Notes: generated by a model not told the origin, from the letters alone. Numbered from the stretch's first letter, positions 1 to 8,298 are shown. The stretch: DNA of 9,439 nucleotides from Bacteroidota bacterium (GCA_023396345.1 JAEWWO010000121.1:1-9439), one strand, 5' to 3'. Numbers and translations: made by a program.

Positions 1-595
1 GAAATATACATGGATATTATACATTCTGATAGTTACGTTTATTATCGTTGCCGTATCTAACGGTGCAAATCTTACTGATGGTATTGATGGTCTTGCAGGC
101 GGAGTAAGTGCAATAGTAGGCATTGGAATGTTCATCTTTATTTATGTAAGCGGCAACTACATATTGTCTGATTATCTGAATATAATGTACATACCCAATA
201 TAGGAGATCTCACCATATTTACAGCAGCTTTGATAGGGGGCTGTGCAGGATTTCTTTGGTACAATGCTTATCCGGCACAAGTGTTTATGGGCGATACAGG
301 AAGTCTTGCTCTGGGCGGTATCATAGCTTCGCTGGCAATTATTGCACGTAAAGAATTACTGATACCCATATTCTGCGGCATATTTCTTCTAGAGAATTTG
401 AGCGTAATCTTACAGGTAACTTATTTTAAATATACGAAGAAAAAATACGGCGAGGGAAGAAGAATTTTTCTAATGAGTCCTTTGCATCACCATTATCAAA
501 AGAAAGGATATCATGAAAATACAATTGCTGTAAGGTTTTGGCTGGTAAGTATAGTATTGGTGGTTTTCAGCATTGCAACACTTAAGATGAGATAA
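1..595 (+). CDS. mraY: MraY, phospho-N-acetylmuramoyl-pentapeptide-transferase (3' part)
   Basis: Integral membrane enzyme that transfers phospho-MurNAc-pentapeptide from UDP to undecaprenyl phosphate, making lipid I on the cytoplasmic face. The 5' end lies outside the window: the frame is open from base 2, giving the last 197 residues, perhaps half of the protein. Family motifs are clear. [12 protein letters not shown] is encoded at 68-103, with the two catalytic-region aspartates at 77-79 and 86-88. [11 protein letters not shown] follows from 287, with the conserved Asp at 293-295. The HHH motif ([11 protein letters not shown]) is at 485-493. Long hydrophobic stretches between the motifs fit the membrane helices of this family, and the last helix ends near the C-terminus. 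An internal ATG at 128 is not the start, because the catalytic motif lies upstream of it. The stop codon overlaps the murD start by one base. Identification is very secure. Confidence 0.97.
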   Translation, partial: KYTWILYILIVTFIIVAVSNGANLTDGIDGLAGGVSAIVGIGMFIFIYVSGNYILSDYLNIMYIPNIGDLTIFTAALIGGCAGFLWYNAYPAQVFMGDTGSLALGGIIASLAIIARKELLIPIFCGIFLLENLSVILQVTYFKYTKKKYGEGRRIFLMSPLHHHYQKKGYHENTIAVRFWLVSIVLVVFSIATLKMR

Positions 596-597
596 TG
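593..597 (+). promoter_or_regulatory. TAATG stop/start overlap coupling mraY and murD
   Basis: The TAA stop of mraY shares its last A with the ATG of murD. No Shine-Dalgarno sequence is evident just upstream, so murD translation probably depends on ribosomes finishing mraY. The overlap is seen directly; the coupling is inference. Confidence 0.6.
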
Positions 598-1947
598 AAC
601 AACGAAAATAAACATATCAAAGTATGCATACTCGGAGCTGCGGAAAGCGGTATCGGAGCGGCTATACTTGCGCAGAAGCAGGGATATGATGTGTTTGTTT
701 CGGACTATGGAAAAATAGAAGAGAACGGAAAACAGAAACTGGAAGAGTTGCAGATTTCTTATGAAGAAGGAAAGCATACGGAAGATAAAATATTAAATGC
801 TGATATCGTAGTAAAAAGTCCGGGCATTGCAGAGAAAGTTGCAATAATGAAAAAAATAAGAGAGAAAGAAATTGAAGTAGTCAGCGAAATCGAATGGGCA
901 TACAGGTTTTCGGGAGATAGCAAGATTGTAGCCATTACAGGAACAAACGGTAAAACTACAACGACTTCTCTTATTTATCATATATGCAGAGTTGCGGAAT
1001 TGGAGTGTGCACTGGTAGGAAATATAGGTAATTCATTTGCCGCAGAGGTAGCGTTAAACCCAAAGCCACTGTACATAGCAGAGATAAGTTCTTTTCAGCT
1101 GGATGATATAAAAACATTCAGACCTGATGTGGCTGTAATGCTGAATATTACAGAAGATCATCTGGACAGATATGAATATAATATGGATAATTACATCAAC
1201 AGTAAATTCAGAATTGTAGAAAACCAGACAGAAGAAGATGTGTTTATTTATAATGCTGATGATGAATTAATGACAGAAAAAATTAATAAAATAAAACTTT
1301 TATCACAATCAATCCCTTTTACAATGAAACAGGAAGTAAACAAAGGAGCTTTTATCAAAAACGGACAAATGATGATGAAAATTCAGGAAGAGCGTGTAAG
1401 TATGGATATATACGATTTCGCTTTAAAAGGGAAACATAATCAGTACAATACTATGGCAGCGGGGTTAGCGGGTGCGAGCCTTAATATTCGTAAAGAGAAA
1501 ATAAGAGAGGCTATCAAGACTTTTGAAAATCTTGAGCACAGAATGGAGTTTGTGAAAAACATAAACGGAGTAGATTATATCAACGACAGTAAAGGTACAA
1601 ACCTCAACAGCGTATGGTTTGCCCTTGAAAGTATGAAAAAGCCAACAGTGCTTATCATGGGCGGCGTTGATAAAGGAAATGACTACTCTTTTCTGGAAGA
1701 GTTGGTGAGAGAGAAAGTAAAAGCTATTGTGTGCATTGGTGTAGACAATTCAAAAATATTGAATGCATTCAATACAATGGTTCCGGTTGTTGATACAAAT
1801 AATATGAAAGACGCTGTGGCAAATGCTGAGAAGCTTTCTAAAGAAGGAGATGTAGTGCTGCTAAGTCCGGGATGTTCAAGCTTTGATTTATTTAAAAATT
1901 ATATGGAACGCGGCAATGTATTTAAAGAAGAAGTGAATTTACTGTAA
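595..1947 (+). CDS. murD: MurD, UDP-N-acetylmuramoyl-L-alanine--D-glutamate ligase
   Basis: Cytoplasmic ATP-dependent Mur ligase that adds D-glutamate to UDP-MurNAc-L-Ala. At 450 residues it is close to the E. coli length (438). The N-terminal UDP-binding domain opens with the glycine-rich LGAAESGIGAA (13-23). The central ATPase domain has the P-loop GTNGKTTT (116-123, Lys120), EISSFQL (163-169) and the Mur-ligase histidine in EDHLDRY (His189). Lys204 in NSKFR aligns with the lysine that is carbamylated in this family. The C-terminal domain has EHRMEFV (314-320), NDSKGTN (330-336) and SPGCSSFDLF (424-433), the latter typical of MurD and separating it from MurC, MurE and MurF. The ATG at 595 overlaps the mraY stop and leaves only a short tail before the nucleotide-binding fold, so the start looks right. 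ftsW begins 7 bases after the stop. Confidence 0.98.
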   Translation: MNNENKHIKVCILGAAESGIGAAILAQKQGYDVFVSDYGKIEENGKQKLEELQISYEEGKHTEDKILNADIVVKSPGIAEKVAIMKKIREKEIEVVSEIEWAYRFSGDSKIVAITGTNGKTTTTSLIYHICRVAELECALVGNIGNSFAAEVALNPKPLYIAEISSFQLDDIKTFRPDVAVMLNITEDHLDRYEYNMDNYINSKFRIVENQTEEDVFIYNADDELMTEKINKIKLLSQSIPFTMKQEVNKGAFIKNGQMMMKIQEERVSMDIYDFALKGKHNQYNTMAAGLAGASLNIRKEKIREAIKTFENLEHRMEFVKNINGVDYINDSKGTNLNSVWFALESMKKPTVLIMGGVDKGNDYSFLEELVREKVKAIVCIGVDNSKILNAFNTMVPVVDTNNMKDAVANAEKLSKEGDVVLLSPGCSSFDLFKNYMERGNVFKEEVNLL

Positions 1948-1954
1948 TATAAAA

Positions 1955-3268
1955 ATGGCGGGAACAATAAACATAAATAACACATTTAAAAATCTGCTCA
2001 ACAGAATTAAAGGCGACCACTATATTTGGGGTTGTGTAACGCTGCTGGCAGTATTTTCTATGTTGATAGTGTACAGTGCAACCGGCTCTCTTGCTTATAA
2101 AATGAATGATGGAAATACAGAGGTGTATCTCTTTAAGCAATTCATTTTTATTTTGCTGGGCTTCGGGTTAATTTATGTTTTGCATAAACTCAACTATGTT
2201 GTCTTTTCCAAAATTGCAATCATACTTTATTTAATTTCTATACCGTTGCTGATTTATACTTTATTCTTTGGTGCAGAAATTAATTCCGGTGTGCGCTGGA
2301 TTAAGATTCCTGTTATTAATATGACCTTTCAAACCAGTGATTTTGCTAAGCTGGCTTTGTACATGTATTTATCAAGACAATTGAGTCGCAAACAGGAAGA
2401 CGATAAAGTAAAAGACTTTAAGAAAGGCTTCCTTCCTGTGTTTATTCCCATACTCCTTACCTGTGCACTTATTATGCCGGCTAATTTGTCTAATGCAATA
2501 CTCACGGGGCTTACATCCATGTTGCTGCTGTTTATCGGCAGAGTAAAATACAGTCATATTTTTATGATTATAGGCGTGGCACTTATTCCCATACTCATCA
2601 TTCTGGGTGTTGCAATAGGAACCTATAATCCTGAACTGGATCATATGGAAAATAAGAGCAATGCACGTATTGAAAGCACTACTTCTGAAAGCTCTGTCTT
2701 TAAAAGATTTTCAACCTGGGTCAGCAGGGTACAGGATTACCTGTATGCCAAAGGAGATGATATACCTTATCAGGTGCAGCAAAGCAGAATTGCCATAGCC
2801 AACGGAAATGTATTATTTGGTTTAGGTCCGGGAAACAGCGAACAGAGAAACTATCTTCCTCAGGCTTACAACGATTTTATTTATTCAATTATAATTGAAG
2901 AATATGGTTTGTTGGGTGCAACTTTTATCATATTCATTTATCTGGTTTTTTTATATAGATGTATCCGGATTTTCAGAAAGTGTCCTGGTGCATTTGGAGC
3001 GTTTCTGGCATTGGGATTAAGCTTTACGCTCGTTATTCAGGCGGTGTCTAATATGGCTGTAAATGTAGGATTGATACCGGTTACAGGAGTTACGCTGCCT
3101 TTGGTGAGCATGGGCGGTAGTTCTTTTTTATTCACCTGTGCTTCTATAGGAATTATACTAAGTATATCAAGATATGTTGAATTAAACGTGAAGAAAAATG
3201 TAGAGAACGAAGGTGATGCAGTGGCGGAAGCCAGACCATTAATTGAAGCTGAGCAATCTGATAACTAA
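1955..3268 (+). CDS. ftsW: FtsW, septal SEDS peptidoglycan glycosyltransferase
   Basis: Polytopic inner-membrane protein of the SEDS family, which polymerises lipid II into glycan strands at the division septum with its class B PBP partner FtsI (not in this window). It has 437 residues with many hydrophobic segments, starting near residue 24. Family motifs include SGVRWIKI (111-118), the GLGPGNSEQRNYLPQAYNDFIYSI region (289-312) with the conserved Asp307 expected to be catalytic, EEYGLLGA (315-322) and the C-terminal signature GLIPVTGVTLPLVSMGGSS (372-390). A hydrophilic loop at about 223-285 precedes the catalytic region, as usual. The charged tail after about 408 should be cytoplasmic. The ATG at 1955 has no Shine-Dalgarno sequence, only an A-rich lead. 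FtsW rather than RodA is chosen from the position between murD and murG; the sequence motifs alone would not fully separate the two. Confidence 0.95.
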   Translation: MAGTININNTFKNLLNRIKGDHYIWGCVTLLAVFSMLIVYSATGSLAYKMNDGNTEVYLFKQFIFILLGFGLIYVLHKLNYVVFSKIAIILYLISIPLLIYTLFFGAEINSGVRWIKIPVINMTFQTSDFAKLALYMYLSRQLSRKQEDDKVKDFKKGFLPVFIPILLTCALIMPANLSNAILTGLTSMLLLFIGRVKYSHIFMIIGVALIPILIILGVAIGTYNPELDHMENKSNARIESTTSESSVFKRFSTWVSRVQDYLYAKGDDIPYQVQQSRIAIANGNVLFGLGPGNSEQRNYLPQAYNDFIYSIIIEEYGLLGATFIIFIYLVFLYRCIRIFRKCPGAFGAFLALGLSFTLVIQAVSNMAVNVGLIPVTGVTLPLVSMGGSSFLFTCASIGIILSISRYVELNVKKNVENEGDAVAEARPLIEAEQSDN

Positions 3269-3280
3269 AAAAAGAAAGTA

Positions 3281-4390
3281 ATGGAAAAGAAAGCTAAAAT
3301 AATTATTGCAGGCGGAGGTACAGGAGGTCATATATTTCCTGCGCTCGCTATTGCCAATGCATTAAAGAAGTTGAAGCCGCAACTGGAAATACTTTTTATT
3401 GGTGCCAAGGGTAAAATGGAAATGGAAAAAATTCCTGAGGCAGGTTACGATATCAGAGGCATTGATATGGCAGGCTTAAACAGAAGTAATATGTTTAAGA
3501 ATCTTTCCTTGCCTGTAAAGCTCATAAAGAGCTACTTTCAGGTAAAAGATATATTCAAACAATTTCCGCCCGATGCAGTTATTGGCGTTGGGGGTTATTC
3601 TACTTTTCCTGTTTTGCGTTATGCTCAAAAACAGGGTATACCAACCTATATTCATGAGTCTAATTCCTTTGCAGGTAAAAGCAATATTATGCTGGGCAAA
3701 GGAGCCGAAAAGATATTTGTTGCATCAGACGGTATGGAGAAATTCTTTCCTGCTGAAAAAATAATGATAACAGGCAATCCTGTAAGAGAAAGTATTGTTG
3801 AAAGCTATATTACAAAACCCGAAGCGCTTAACTTTTTCGGATTACAGGAAGGCAAAAAAACTTTACTTGTTATAGGCGGAAGTTTAGGTGCAAAAAGCAT
3901 AAATGATGCTATAGCAAAACACGTATCTGATATTAATACGCTTGATATACAATTAATCTGGCAGACAGGAAAAAACAATGCAGAAGAGTATGTGAGAATA
4001 AAAAATTATGTACCCAATAATGTATATGTTTCCACTTTTATCAAAGAAATGGACAGAGCTTATGCTGCTGCAGATGTAGTGTTGGCAAGGGCCGGAGCAA
4101 TGACAGTATCTGAACTTTGTGTGGTTAAAAAACCGGTAATATTTGTTCCTTATCCTTATGCAGCAGAAGATCATCAAACCATGAATGCAAAAAATCTGGT
4201 TGATAAAAATGCTGCTGAAATGGTGAAAGACAGTGAAGTGACGGCTAAGTTATATCCTGCTGTTACTGATTTGCTTTTTGATGAAGAAAAACAGCGGCTA
4301 ATGGCAGAAAATATAAGCAAGCTGGCAGTTACAAATGCCGATGAAGTAATTTCCAATGAAATTTTAAAAGATATATACAGGTCAGAATAA
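3281..4390 (+). CDS. murG: MurG, lipid I to lipid II GlcNAc transferase
   Basis: Peripheral membrane glycosyltransferase (GT-B fold, family GT28) that moves GlcNAc from UDP-GlcNAc to lipid I on the cytoplasmic face, making lipid II. It has 369 residues, near the family norm (E. coli 355). The N-terminal acceptor domain begins with GGTGGHIFPAL (12-22, conserved His17), then GVGGYSTFP (102-110) and HESNSFAG (125-132), where E. coli has HEQN. The C-terminal donor domain has GGSLGAKSIN (199-208), RAGAMTVSEL (270-279, Glu278 expected to contact the sugar-nucleotide ribose) and HQTMNAK (298-304). It starts 12 bases after ftsW behind a purine-rich GAAAG stretch (3274-3278), a weak ribosome site at most. 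Its place just after ftsW matches the order of making lipid II and then using it. Confidence 0.98.
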   Translation: MEKKAKIIIAGGGTGGHIFPALAIANALKKLKPQLEILFIGAKGKMEMEKIPEAGYDIRGIDMAGLNRSNMFKNLSLPVKLIKSYFQVKDIFKQFPPDAVIGVGGYSTFPVLRYAQKQGIPTYIHESNSFAGKSNIMLGKGAEKIFVASDGMEKFFPAEKIMITGNPVRESIVESYITKPEALNFFGLQEGKKTLLVIGGSLGAKSINDAIAKHVSDINTLDIQLIWQTGKNNAEEYVRIKNYVPNNVYVSTFIKEMDRAYAAADVVLARAGAMTVSELCVVKKPVIFVPYPYAAEDHQTMNAKNLVDKNAAEMVKDSEVTAKLYPAVTDLLFDEEKQRLMAENISKLAVTNADEVISNEILKDIYRSE

Positions 4391-4392
4391 TT

Positions 4393-5790
4393 ATGCATAC
4401 AGAACAAAAACACATATTCACATTAAACAATATCCCTCTGAAATCGGTGTATTTCATAGGTATTGGAGGTATCGGTATGAGTGCAATTGTTCGTTATCTC
4501 TTAGCAAAACAAGTTAAAGTAAGTGGTTATGATTTAAAAGAAACAGAGCTTACAAAATTATTGGTTAGCGAGGGTGCAGAAATTCATTATGATGATAATA
4601 TTGAGAAGATTGATAAACACGCAGATTTAGTAGTGTATACTCCTGCTATTCCTGCTTTGCATAAAGAACTGAATTTTTACAGAGATAATAATTATGTAGT
4701 TGCCAAGAGAAGCGATATTCTCGGGTGGATTACCGAAAGCTCTTTTAATATTTGTGTGGCGGGCTCGCATGGTAAAACAACTGTTACAACCATGATTGGT
4801 TATTTGCTGAGAGAAACCGGTTATGGCGCAAATGCTTTTCTGGGAGGCATTGCAGCAAACTACAACAGCAACTTCTGGAGCAGTGATAAAGATGTGAGCG
4901 TGATAGAGGCGGATGAGTACGACAGATCGTTTCACAAACTTTTTCCAGATGTAGCGGTAGTAACAGCAATGGATGCAGATCATCTGGATATTTATGAAAC
5001 AGCAGAGAATGTAGAAGATGCATATTTACAATTTGCATCGCAGCTAAAACCTGATGGCTGTTTAATTACAAAAAAAGGACTTAAAAGAGAAGAAGATTTT
5101 AAAGCAGATAAACATATTACTTATCATCTTGAAAATAAAGAGGCTGATGTATACGCTACGGATATTAAAGTAGAGAATGGCGTATATGTTTTTAATATCC
5201 ATTTCAAAAATGAAGTAATAGAAAACGTGTATCTGCCTGTTGGTGGATTACACAATATCGAGAATGTACTGGCAGCAATTACAGTTGCTAAATATCTGGA
5301 TATTGAGAACGATAAAATAATTGACGCACTGAAAAATTTTAAAGGTGTAAAGAGAAGATTTGAACTTGTGTTAAAACGAAATGCCCGGCAGCACACAGTT
5401 TTAATTGACGATTATGCGCATCATCCTGAAGAGTTGAATGCTTTGATTCGTGGAGTGAGAAGTTTATACCCCGATGAAAAGATGTTGCTTATTTTTCAGC
5501 CGCATCTCTTCAGCAGAACAAAGGATCATGCTACAGAGTTTGCTCAAAGCCTTGATAAAGCTGATGAACCAATACTCTTACCAATTTATCCTGCAAGAGA
5601 GTTGCCGATGGAAGGCGTTACCAGTAAGCTGATTGCCGATCAGATGCAGAATGAAAATAAGTGTGTTTTATCAAAGGAAGAAATGTTACAGAAAATTGCT
5701 GAAGGGAATTATTCTTTGGTAGTGATGGCAGGAGCGGGCGATATCGGTGATATGATAACAGATGCAGAGAAATTATTAAAAGGAAAATAA
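4393..5790 (+). CDS. murC: MurC, UDP-N-acetylmuramate--L-alanine ligase
   Basis: Cytoplasmic ATP-dependent ligase that adds L-alanine to UDP-MurNAc, the first peptide step of wall synthesis. Its 465 residues fit the family. The UDP-binding domain has GIGGIGMSAI (23-32). The ATPase domain has the P-loop GSHGKTTVT (124-132, Lys128), EADEYDRSF (172-180) and ADHLDIY (195-201). The C-terminal domain has RRFE (321-324), DDYAHHPEE (339-347), FQPHLFSRT (368-376) and VMAGAGDIGDM (444-454), a set specific to MurC or Mpl. Absence of Mpl-type features and the position next to murG favour MurC. Only two bases separate the murG stop from the ATG, and no clear Shine-Dalgarno sequence is present, so coupling to murG is likely. 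ftsQ follows after four bases; murB and ddl, which sit here in E. coli-type clusters, are absent. Confidence 0.98.
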   Translation: MHTEQKHIFTLNNIPLKSVYFIGIGGIGMSAIVRYLLAKQVKVSGYDLKETELTKLLVSEGAEIHYDDNIEKIDKHADLVVYTPAIPALHKELNFYRDNNYVVAKRSDILGWITESSFNICVAGSHGKTTVTTMIGYLLRETGYGANAFLGGIAANYNSNFWSSDKDVSVIEADEYDRSFHKLFPDVAVVTAMDADHLDIYETAENVEDAYLQFASQLKPDGCLITKKGLKREEDFKADKHITYHLENKEADVYATDIKVENGVYVFNIHFKNEVIENVYLPVGGLHNIENVLAAITVAKYLDIENDKIIDALKNFKGVKRRFELVLKRNARQHTVLIDDYAHHPEELNALIRGVRSLYPDEKMLLIFQPHLFSRTKDHATEFAQSLDKADEPILLPIYPARELPMEGVTSKLIADQMQNENKCVLSKEEMLQKIAEGNYSLVVMAGAGDIGDMITDAEKLLKGK

Positions 5791-5797
5791 AGAATTG
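5778..5797 (+). promoter_or_regulatory. Ribosome site and TTG start of ftsQ
   Basis: AAAAGGAAAA (5778-5787) contains an AGGA core ending 10 bases before a TTG at 5795. In this frame a TAA lies at 5777-5779 and no ATG occurs until codon 164 or later, so a non-ATG start is forced. TTG is the only standard start that keeps the whole N-terminal membrane segment. The AGGA is inside the last codons of murC. Confidence 0.65.
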
Positions 5798-6709
5798 ACA
5801 AAAAGAAAAATCATAATTGTAAGCTGGTTGTTGTTGTTTTTTGCAACGATTGCTCTTTTTGTCTATGCAGGGGAAGAAAAAAAATCAGAATTGTGCAAAG
5901 GAATAAAAGTAGAAATCGTCGGTAAGAAAGAATATGTATTTGTGAATGAGGAACAGATAAAAAATATTGTAGCTTCTAACGGCGGAAGAGTAGGATACAT
6001 AAAGGATTCCATCAATTTACAAAAAATTGAAAAGGTATTGTACAAAGATGTATGGGTTAAGAAAGCGGATGTGTTCTTTGATAATCATAATATTCTTCAG
6101 GTTCGTATAGATCAAAGTGATCCTATTGCAAGAATATTTACGCAGCAGGGAGAAACTTTTTATATTGACAGTACTGAAAAATATTTACCCGTGAATTCTA
6201 AGGTAACTACCAGACTGCCTGTGTTTACTTCGTTTCCGCAAAACGGACTGGATGATAGTTTGCTGATTACGGATATAAAAAACCTAAGTATGTTTATCAA
6301 CAGAGATACGTTCTGGTCATCCATGATATCTCAGTTGAACGTAATTAATAAAAACGAATTTGAAATAGTACCGGTTGTAGGAAATCATCTGGTATATATA
6401 GGAACAGCAAATGAACTCAATGATAAGTTTAATAAATTATACAGTTTTTACAAACAGGTAATGGTGACGAAGGGTTTAGATAAATATAAGAAAATAGATG
6501 TGCAGTACAACGGACAGGTTGTGGCTACATTAAGAGACTCAACAAAAAGAAATGATGCGGTATTTGGCATTCCGGTTAATTTGTACGATTCTACTTTTCT
6601 TGATTCAATCGCTGTAGACAGTGTAAAGATTAAGAAAAAACCTGTTGCTAATACACAGAAAAATAATATTGAAACAGGGAATAAAAAATGGCACCGGCAG
6701 AAGCAATAA
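5795..6709 (+). CDS. ftsQ: FtsQ/DivIB-family cell division protein
   Basis: Bitopic membrane protein that joins the cytoplasmic ring proteins to the periplasmic division complex; in well-studied bacteria it binds FtsB and FtsL. It has 304 residues. A short basic N-terminus (TKRK) is followed by one membrane helix (about 6-25). The periplasmic part has a POTRA-like region (about 36-108, from KGIKVEIVGKKEYVFV) and the conserved DQSDPIARIF (106-115), then the beta domain with YIDSTEKYLPV (123-133) and LPVFTSF (141-147). KFNKLYSFYK (211-220) and KIDVQYNGQVVATLRD (233-248) fit FtsQ of this phylum. The start is a TTG, four bases after murC. The end looks odd: the last residues KKWHRQKQ follow an A6 run, and one more A would open a 17-codon Ala/Pro-rich extension (see 6683-6741). 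Product assignment rests on topology, the DPIARI motif and its place between murC and ftsA. Confidence 0.92.
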   Translation: MTKRKIIIVSWLLLFFATIALFVYAGEEKKSELCKGIKVEIVGKKEYVFVNEEQIKNIVASNGGRVGYIKDSINLQKIEKVLYKDVWVKKADVFFDNHNILQVRIDQSDPIARIFTQQGETFYIDSTEKYLPVNSKVTTRLPVFTSFPQNGLDDSLLITDIKNLSMFINRDTFWSSMISQLNVINKNEFEIVPVVGNHLVYIGTANELNDKFNKLYSFYKQVMVTKGLDKYKKIDVQYNGQVVATLRDSTKRNDAVFGIPVNLYDSTFLDSIAVDSVKIKKKPVANTQKNNIETGNKKWHRQKQ

Positions 6710-6741
6710 AGCCGCAGCCCGCAACAACAAATAGGAACTGA
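6683..6741 (+). other. Possible lost or alternative C-terminus of FtsQ in the -1 frame
   Basis: An A6 run (6683-6688) is read AAA AAA in ftsQ. In the frame one base back, ATG at 6688 opens 17 codons, MAPAEAIKPQPATTNRN, ending at TGA 6739-6741. A TAA at 6682-6684 closes that frame upstream, so it could only be joined to ftsQ at or after the A run. A seventh A would give a 315-residue FtsQ with an Ala/Pro-rich tail. The stretch 6710-6725 is GC-rich compared with the AT-rich gaps elsewhere, which fits former coding use. It could equally be chance, a sequencing error in a homopolymer, or slippage. Confidence 0.35.
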
Positions 6742-6774
6742 CAAACAAACAATAACAACTAAAATAATATCATT
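6710..6774 (+). promoter_or_regulatory. ftsQ-ftsA gap and ftsA leader
   Basis: These 65 bases are the first sizeable gap in the block. The first half is GC-rich and may be former ftsQ coding sequence. The second half, from about 6741, is made almost only of A, C and T with little structure, as is usual for Bacteroidota leaders. No Shine-Dalgarno sequence is near the ftsA ATG; AGGA at 6733-6736 is too far away (38 bases) to serve it. I could not find a convincing TAnnTTTG promoter box here. Confidence 0.4.
6753..6763 (+). repeat. TAACAACTAAA motif, copy 1, ahead of ftsA
   Basis: This 11-base sequence ends 11 bases before the ftsA ATG. The same 11 bases end 13 bases before the ftsZ ATG (8299-8309). 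The match is exact and seen directly; a role as a leader or translation element is a guess, and the AT-rich composition makes chance matches easier. Confidence 0.4.
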
Positions 6775-8214
6775 ATGGATCAAAATGTAAATCTCCGCAG
6801 TGAACAGAAGGTCAATCGCCTGCACAATTCACCGATTATTGTAGGACTTGATATTGGTACTACAAAGATTGCAGTAATTGCAGGAAGAAAAAATGAACAC
6901 GGCAAGCTTGAGATTGTTGGCTTTGGCTCTGCGCCCAGCAATGGTGTGCAACACGGTCAGGTGCTCAATATAGATCAGGCAGTGAAAGCTATTCGTGTGG
7001 CTGTTGAAAACTGCTTTCAAAGCAACCCCGATTTGGATATACACGACGTGTATGTAGGTATTGCCGGGCATCATATCAAAAGCCTGCAAACGCGTGGAGA
7101 TATGGTTAGACAAAATCCTGAAATAGAAATTCAGCGCTACGAAATTGATCAACTGGTAGAAAATCAGCGCAAAACATTCATACCGGCAGGAGATGAGATT
7201 ATTGATGTTATTCCGCAGGACTTTTATGTTGATAATTTTCAGAACATTAAAGAACCTGTAGGGCATAATGGTGTTAAGGTTGGCGCCAACTTCCATATCA
7301 TTACCGGAGATAAAAATGCTATCAGAAATATCAATCGTGCCGTATCGCGCAGCGATCTTAAAACAAAAGATTTGGTATTGCAACCACTGGCATCTTCCTC
7401 TGCTGTAATGAGTGATCTGGATCTGGAAGCGGGTGTTGCTATTTTGGATATTGGCGGAGGTACTTCTGATCTTGCAGTTTTTTACGAAGGAATATTAAAA
7501 CACACGGCTGTTATACCTTTTGGAGGAGAAAATATTACCAATGATATTCGTTTAGGTTTAGGTGTTTTAAAACATCAGGCAGAAGCTTTGAAAAAACAAT
7601 TTGGTTCTGCTATCACAGATGAGGCAAAAGCCAATGCATACATTACAATCAATGGATTAAAAGGTATGCCTTCAAAACAAATCAGTGTAAAAAATCTTGC
7701 AGGAATCATTCAGGCAAGAATGAGCGAAATACTTGATTTTGTTTCCTATCATTTAAAACAGGTAGGTCTTGACAATCGCATGCTGAATGGTGGTATTATT
7801 CTTACCGGTGGCGGATCGCAGTTGAAAAATCTGATACAGCTTACAGAATATGTAACTGGCTTAAATGCGCGTCTGGGTTTACCTAATGAGCATCTTTCAC
7901 CCAATCATATTGAGCAATTGAAAAGTCCAATGTATTCAACCTGTCTGGGTCTTGTGCTTAAAGGCTGTAATGATTTTGAGCTCAATAGCGAGAACTTTAT
8001 TGAGATTGTAGAACAAGAAACAGAAGTAGAAATACCTGAAGACTTTTTGGATAAAAAATCAGAAGAAGAAGTAGTGGTTCAAACTGTAAGTGCAGGTGTG
8101 AGCAAAAAAGTTCAGGACAACAGAATTCAAAAATTCTGGGGTATATTTTCCGATAAAATCAAAACCGGACTGAATGAACTTTTTAAAGAGGAAAACGATA
8201 CTGATTTACGTTAA
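6775..8214 (+). CDS. ftsA: FtsA, actin-like membrane anchor of the Z ring
   Basis: Cytoplasmic actin-family ATP-binding protein that tethers FtsZ filaments to the membrane and recruits later division proteins. It has 479 residues, longer than E. coli FtsA (420) because of an acidic linker near the C-terminus. Phosphate-1 motif GLDIGTTKI is at 24-32. The FtsA-specific 1C domain spans roughly 100-180. Phosphate-2 motif DIGGGTSDLAVF is at 225-236 and the adenosine motif GGGSQLKN at 345-352. After an acidic, likely flexible linker (about 410-445), residues 451-470 form a candidate amphipathic helix (FWGIF, then spaced Lys and Leu), the expected membrane-targeting sequence. The ATG at 6775 lies 65 bases after the ftsQ stop and has an A-rich leader without Shine-Dalgarno. 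The 1C domain and the terminal helix separate it from MreB and DnaK. Confidence 0.97.
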   Translation: MDQNVNLRSEQKVNRLHNSPIIVGLDIGTTKIAVIAGRKNEHGKLEIVGFGSAPSNGVQHGQVLNIDQAVKAIRVAVENCFQSNPDLDIHDVYVGIAGHHIKSLQTRGDMVRQNPEIEIQRYEIDQLVENQRKTFIPAGDEIIDVIPQDFYVDNFQNIKEPVGHNGVKVGANFHIITGDKNAIRNINRAVSRSDLKTKDLVLQPLASSSAVMSDLDLEAGVAILDIGGGTSDLAVFYEGILKHTAVIPFGGENITNDIRLGLGVLKHQAEALKKQFGSAITDEAKANAYITINGLKGMPSKQISVKNLAGIIQARMSEILDFVSYHLKQVGLDNRMLNGGIILTGGGSQLKNLIQLTEYVTGLNARLGLPNEHLSPNHIEQLKSPMYSTCLGLVLKGCNDFELNSENFIEIVEQETEVEIPEDFLDKKSEEEVVVQTVSAGVSKKVQDNRIQKFWGIFSDKIKTGLNELFKEENDTDLR

Positions 8215-8241
8215 AATATAGATAAGATAAGGTTTGAATAA

Positions 8242-8263
8242 AATTTTTTAATGAAAAAAAATT
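8242..8263 (+). repeat. Small all-AT inverted repeat
   Basis: AATTTTTT (8242-8249) can pair with AAAAAATT (8256-8263) around a 6-base loop. The stem has only A-T pairs and so is weak. It might act as a poor terminator after ftsA or simply reflect base composition. I favour the latter. Confidence 0.2.
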
Positions 8264-8298
8264 AATTTTCAACTTTATTTACAACACTGATTAATTAC

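Noticed and set aside
128..595. ATG at 128 as the start of a short separate protein
   Set aside because: The same frame is open upstream to the window edge and encodes the MraY catalytic motif [12 protein letters not shown] before it.
4627..5038. Overlapping - strand open frames of 118 and 84 codons inside murC
   Set aside because: Opposite well-conserved MurC motifs, with Cys/His-rich translations typical of antisense shadows.
6829..7383. 184-codon open frame on the - strand inside ftsA
   Set aside because: It lies wholly opposite a clear FtsA coding sequence and its translation shows no recognisable domain; it is a shadow frame.
8228..8236. TAAGGTTTG as a Bacteroidota -7 promoter box for ftsZ
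   Set aside because: It is one base too long for TAnnTTTG and has no TTTG box at the expected distance upstream.
8251..8265. Four-codon frame MKKN ahead of ftsZ
   Set aside because: Too short and made of an A-run; no ribosome site and no sign of an attenuator.
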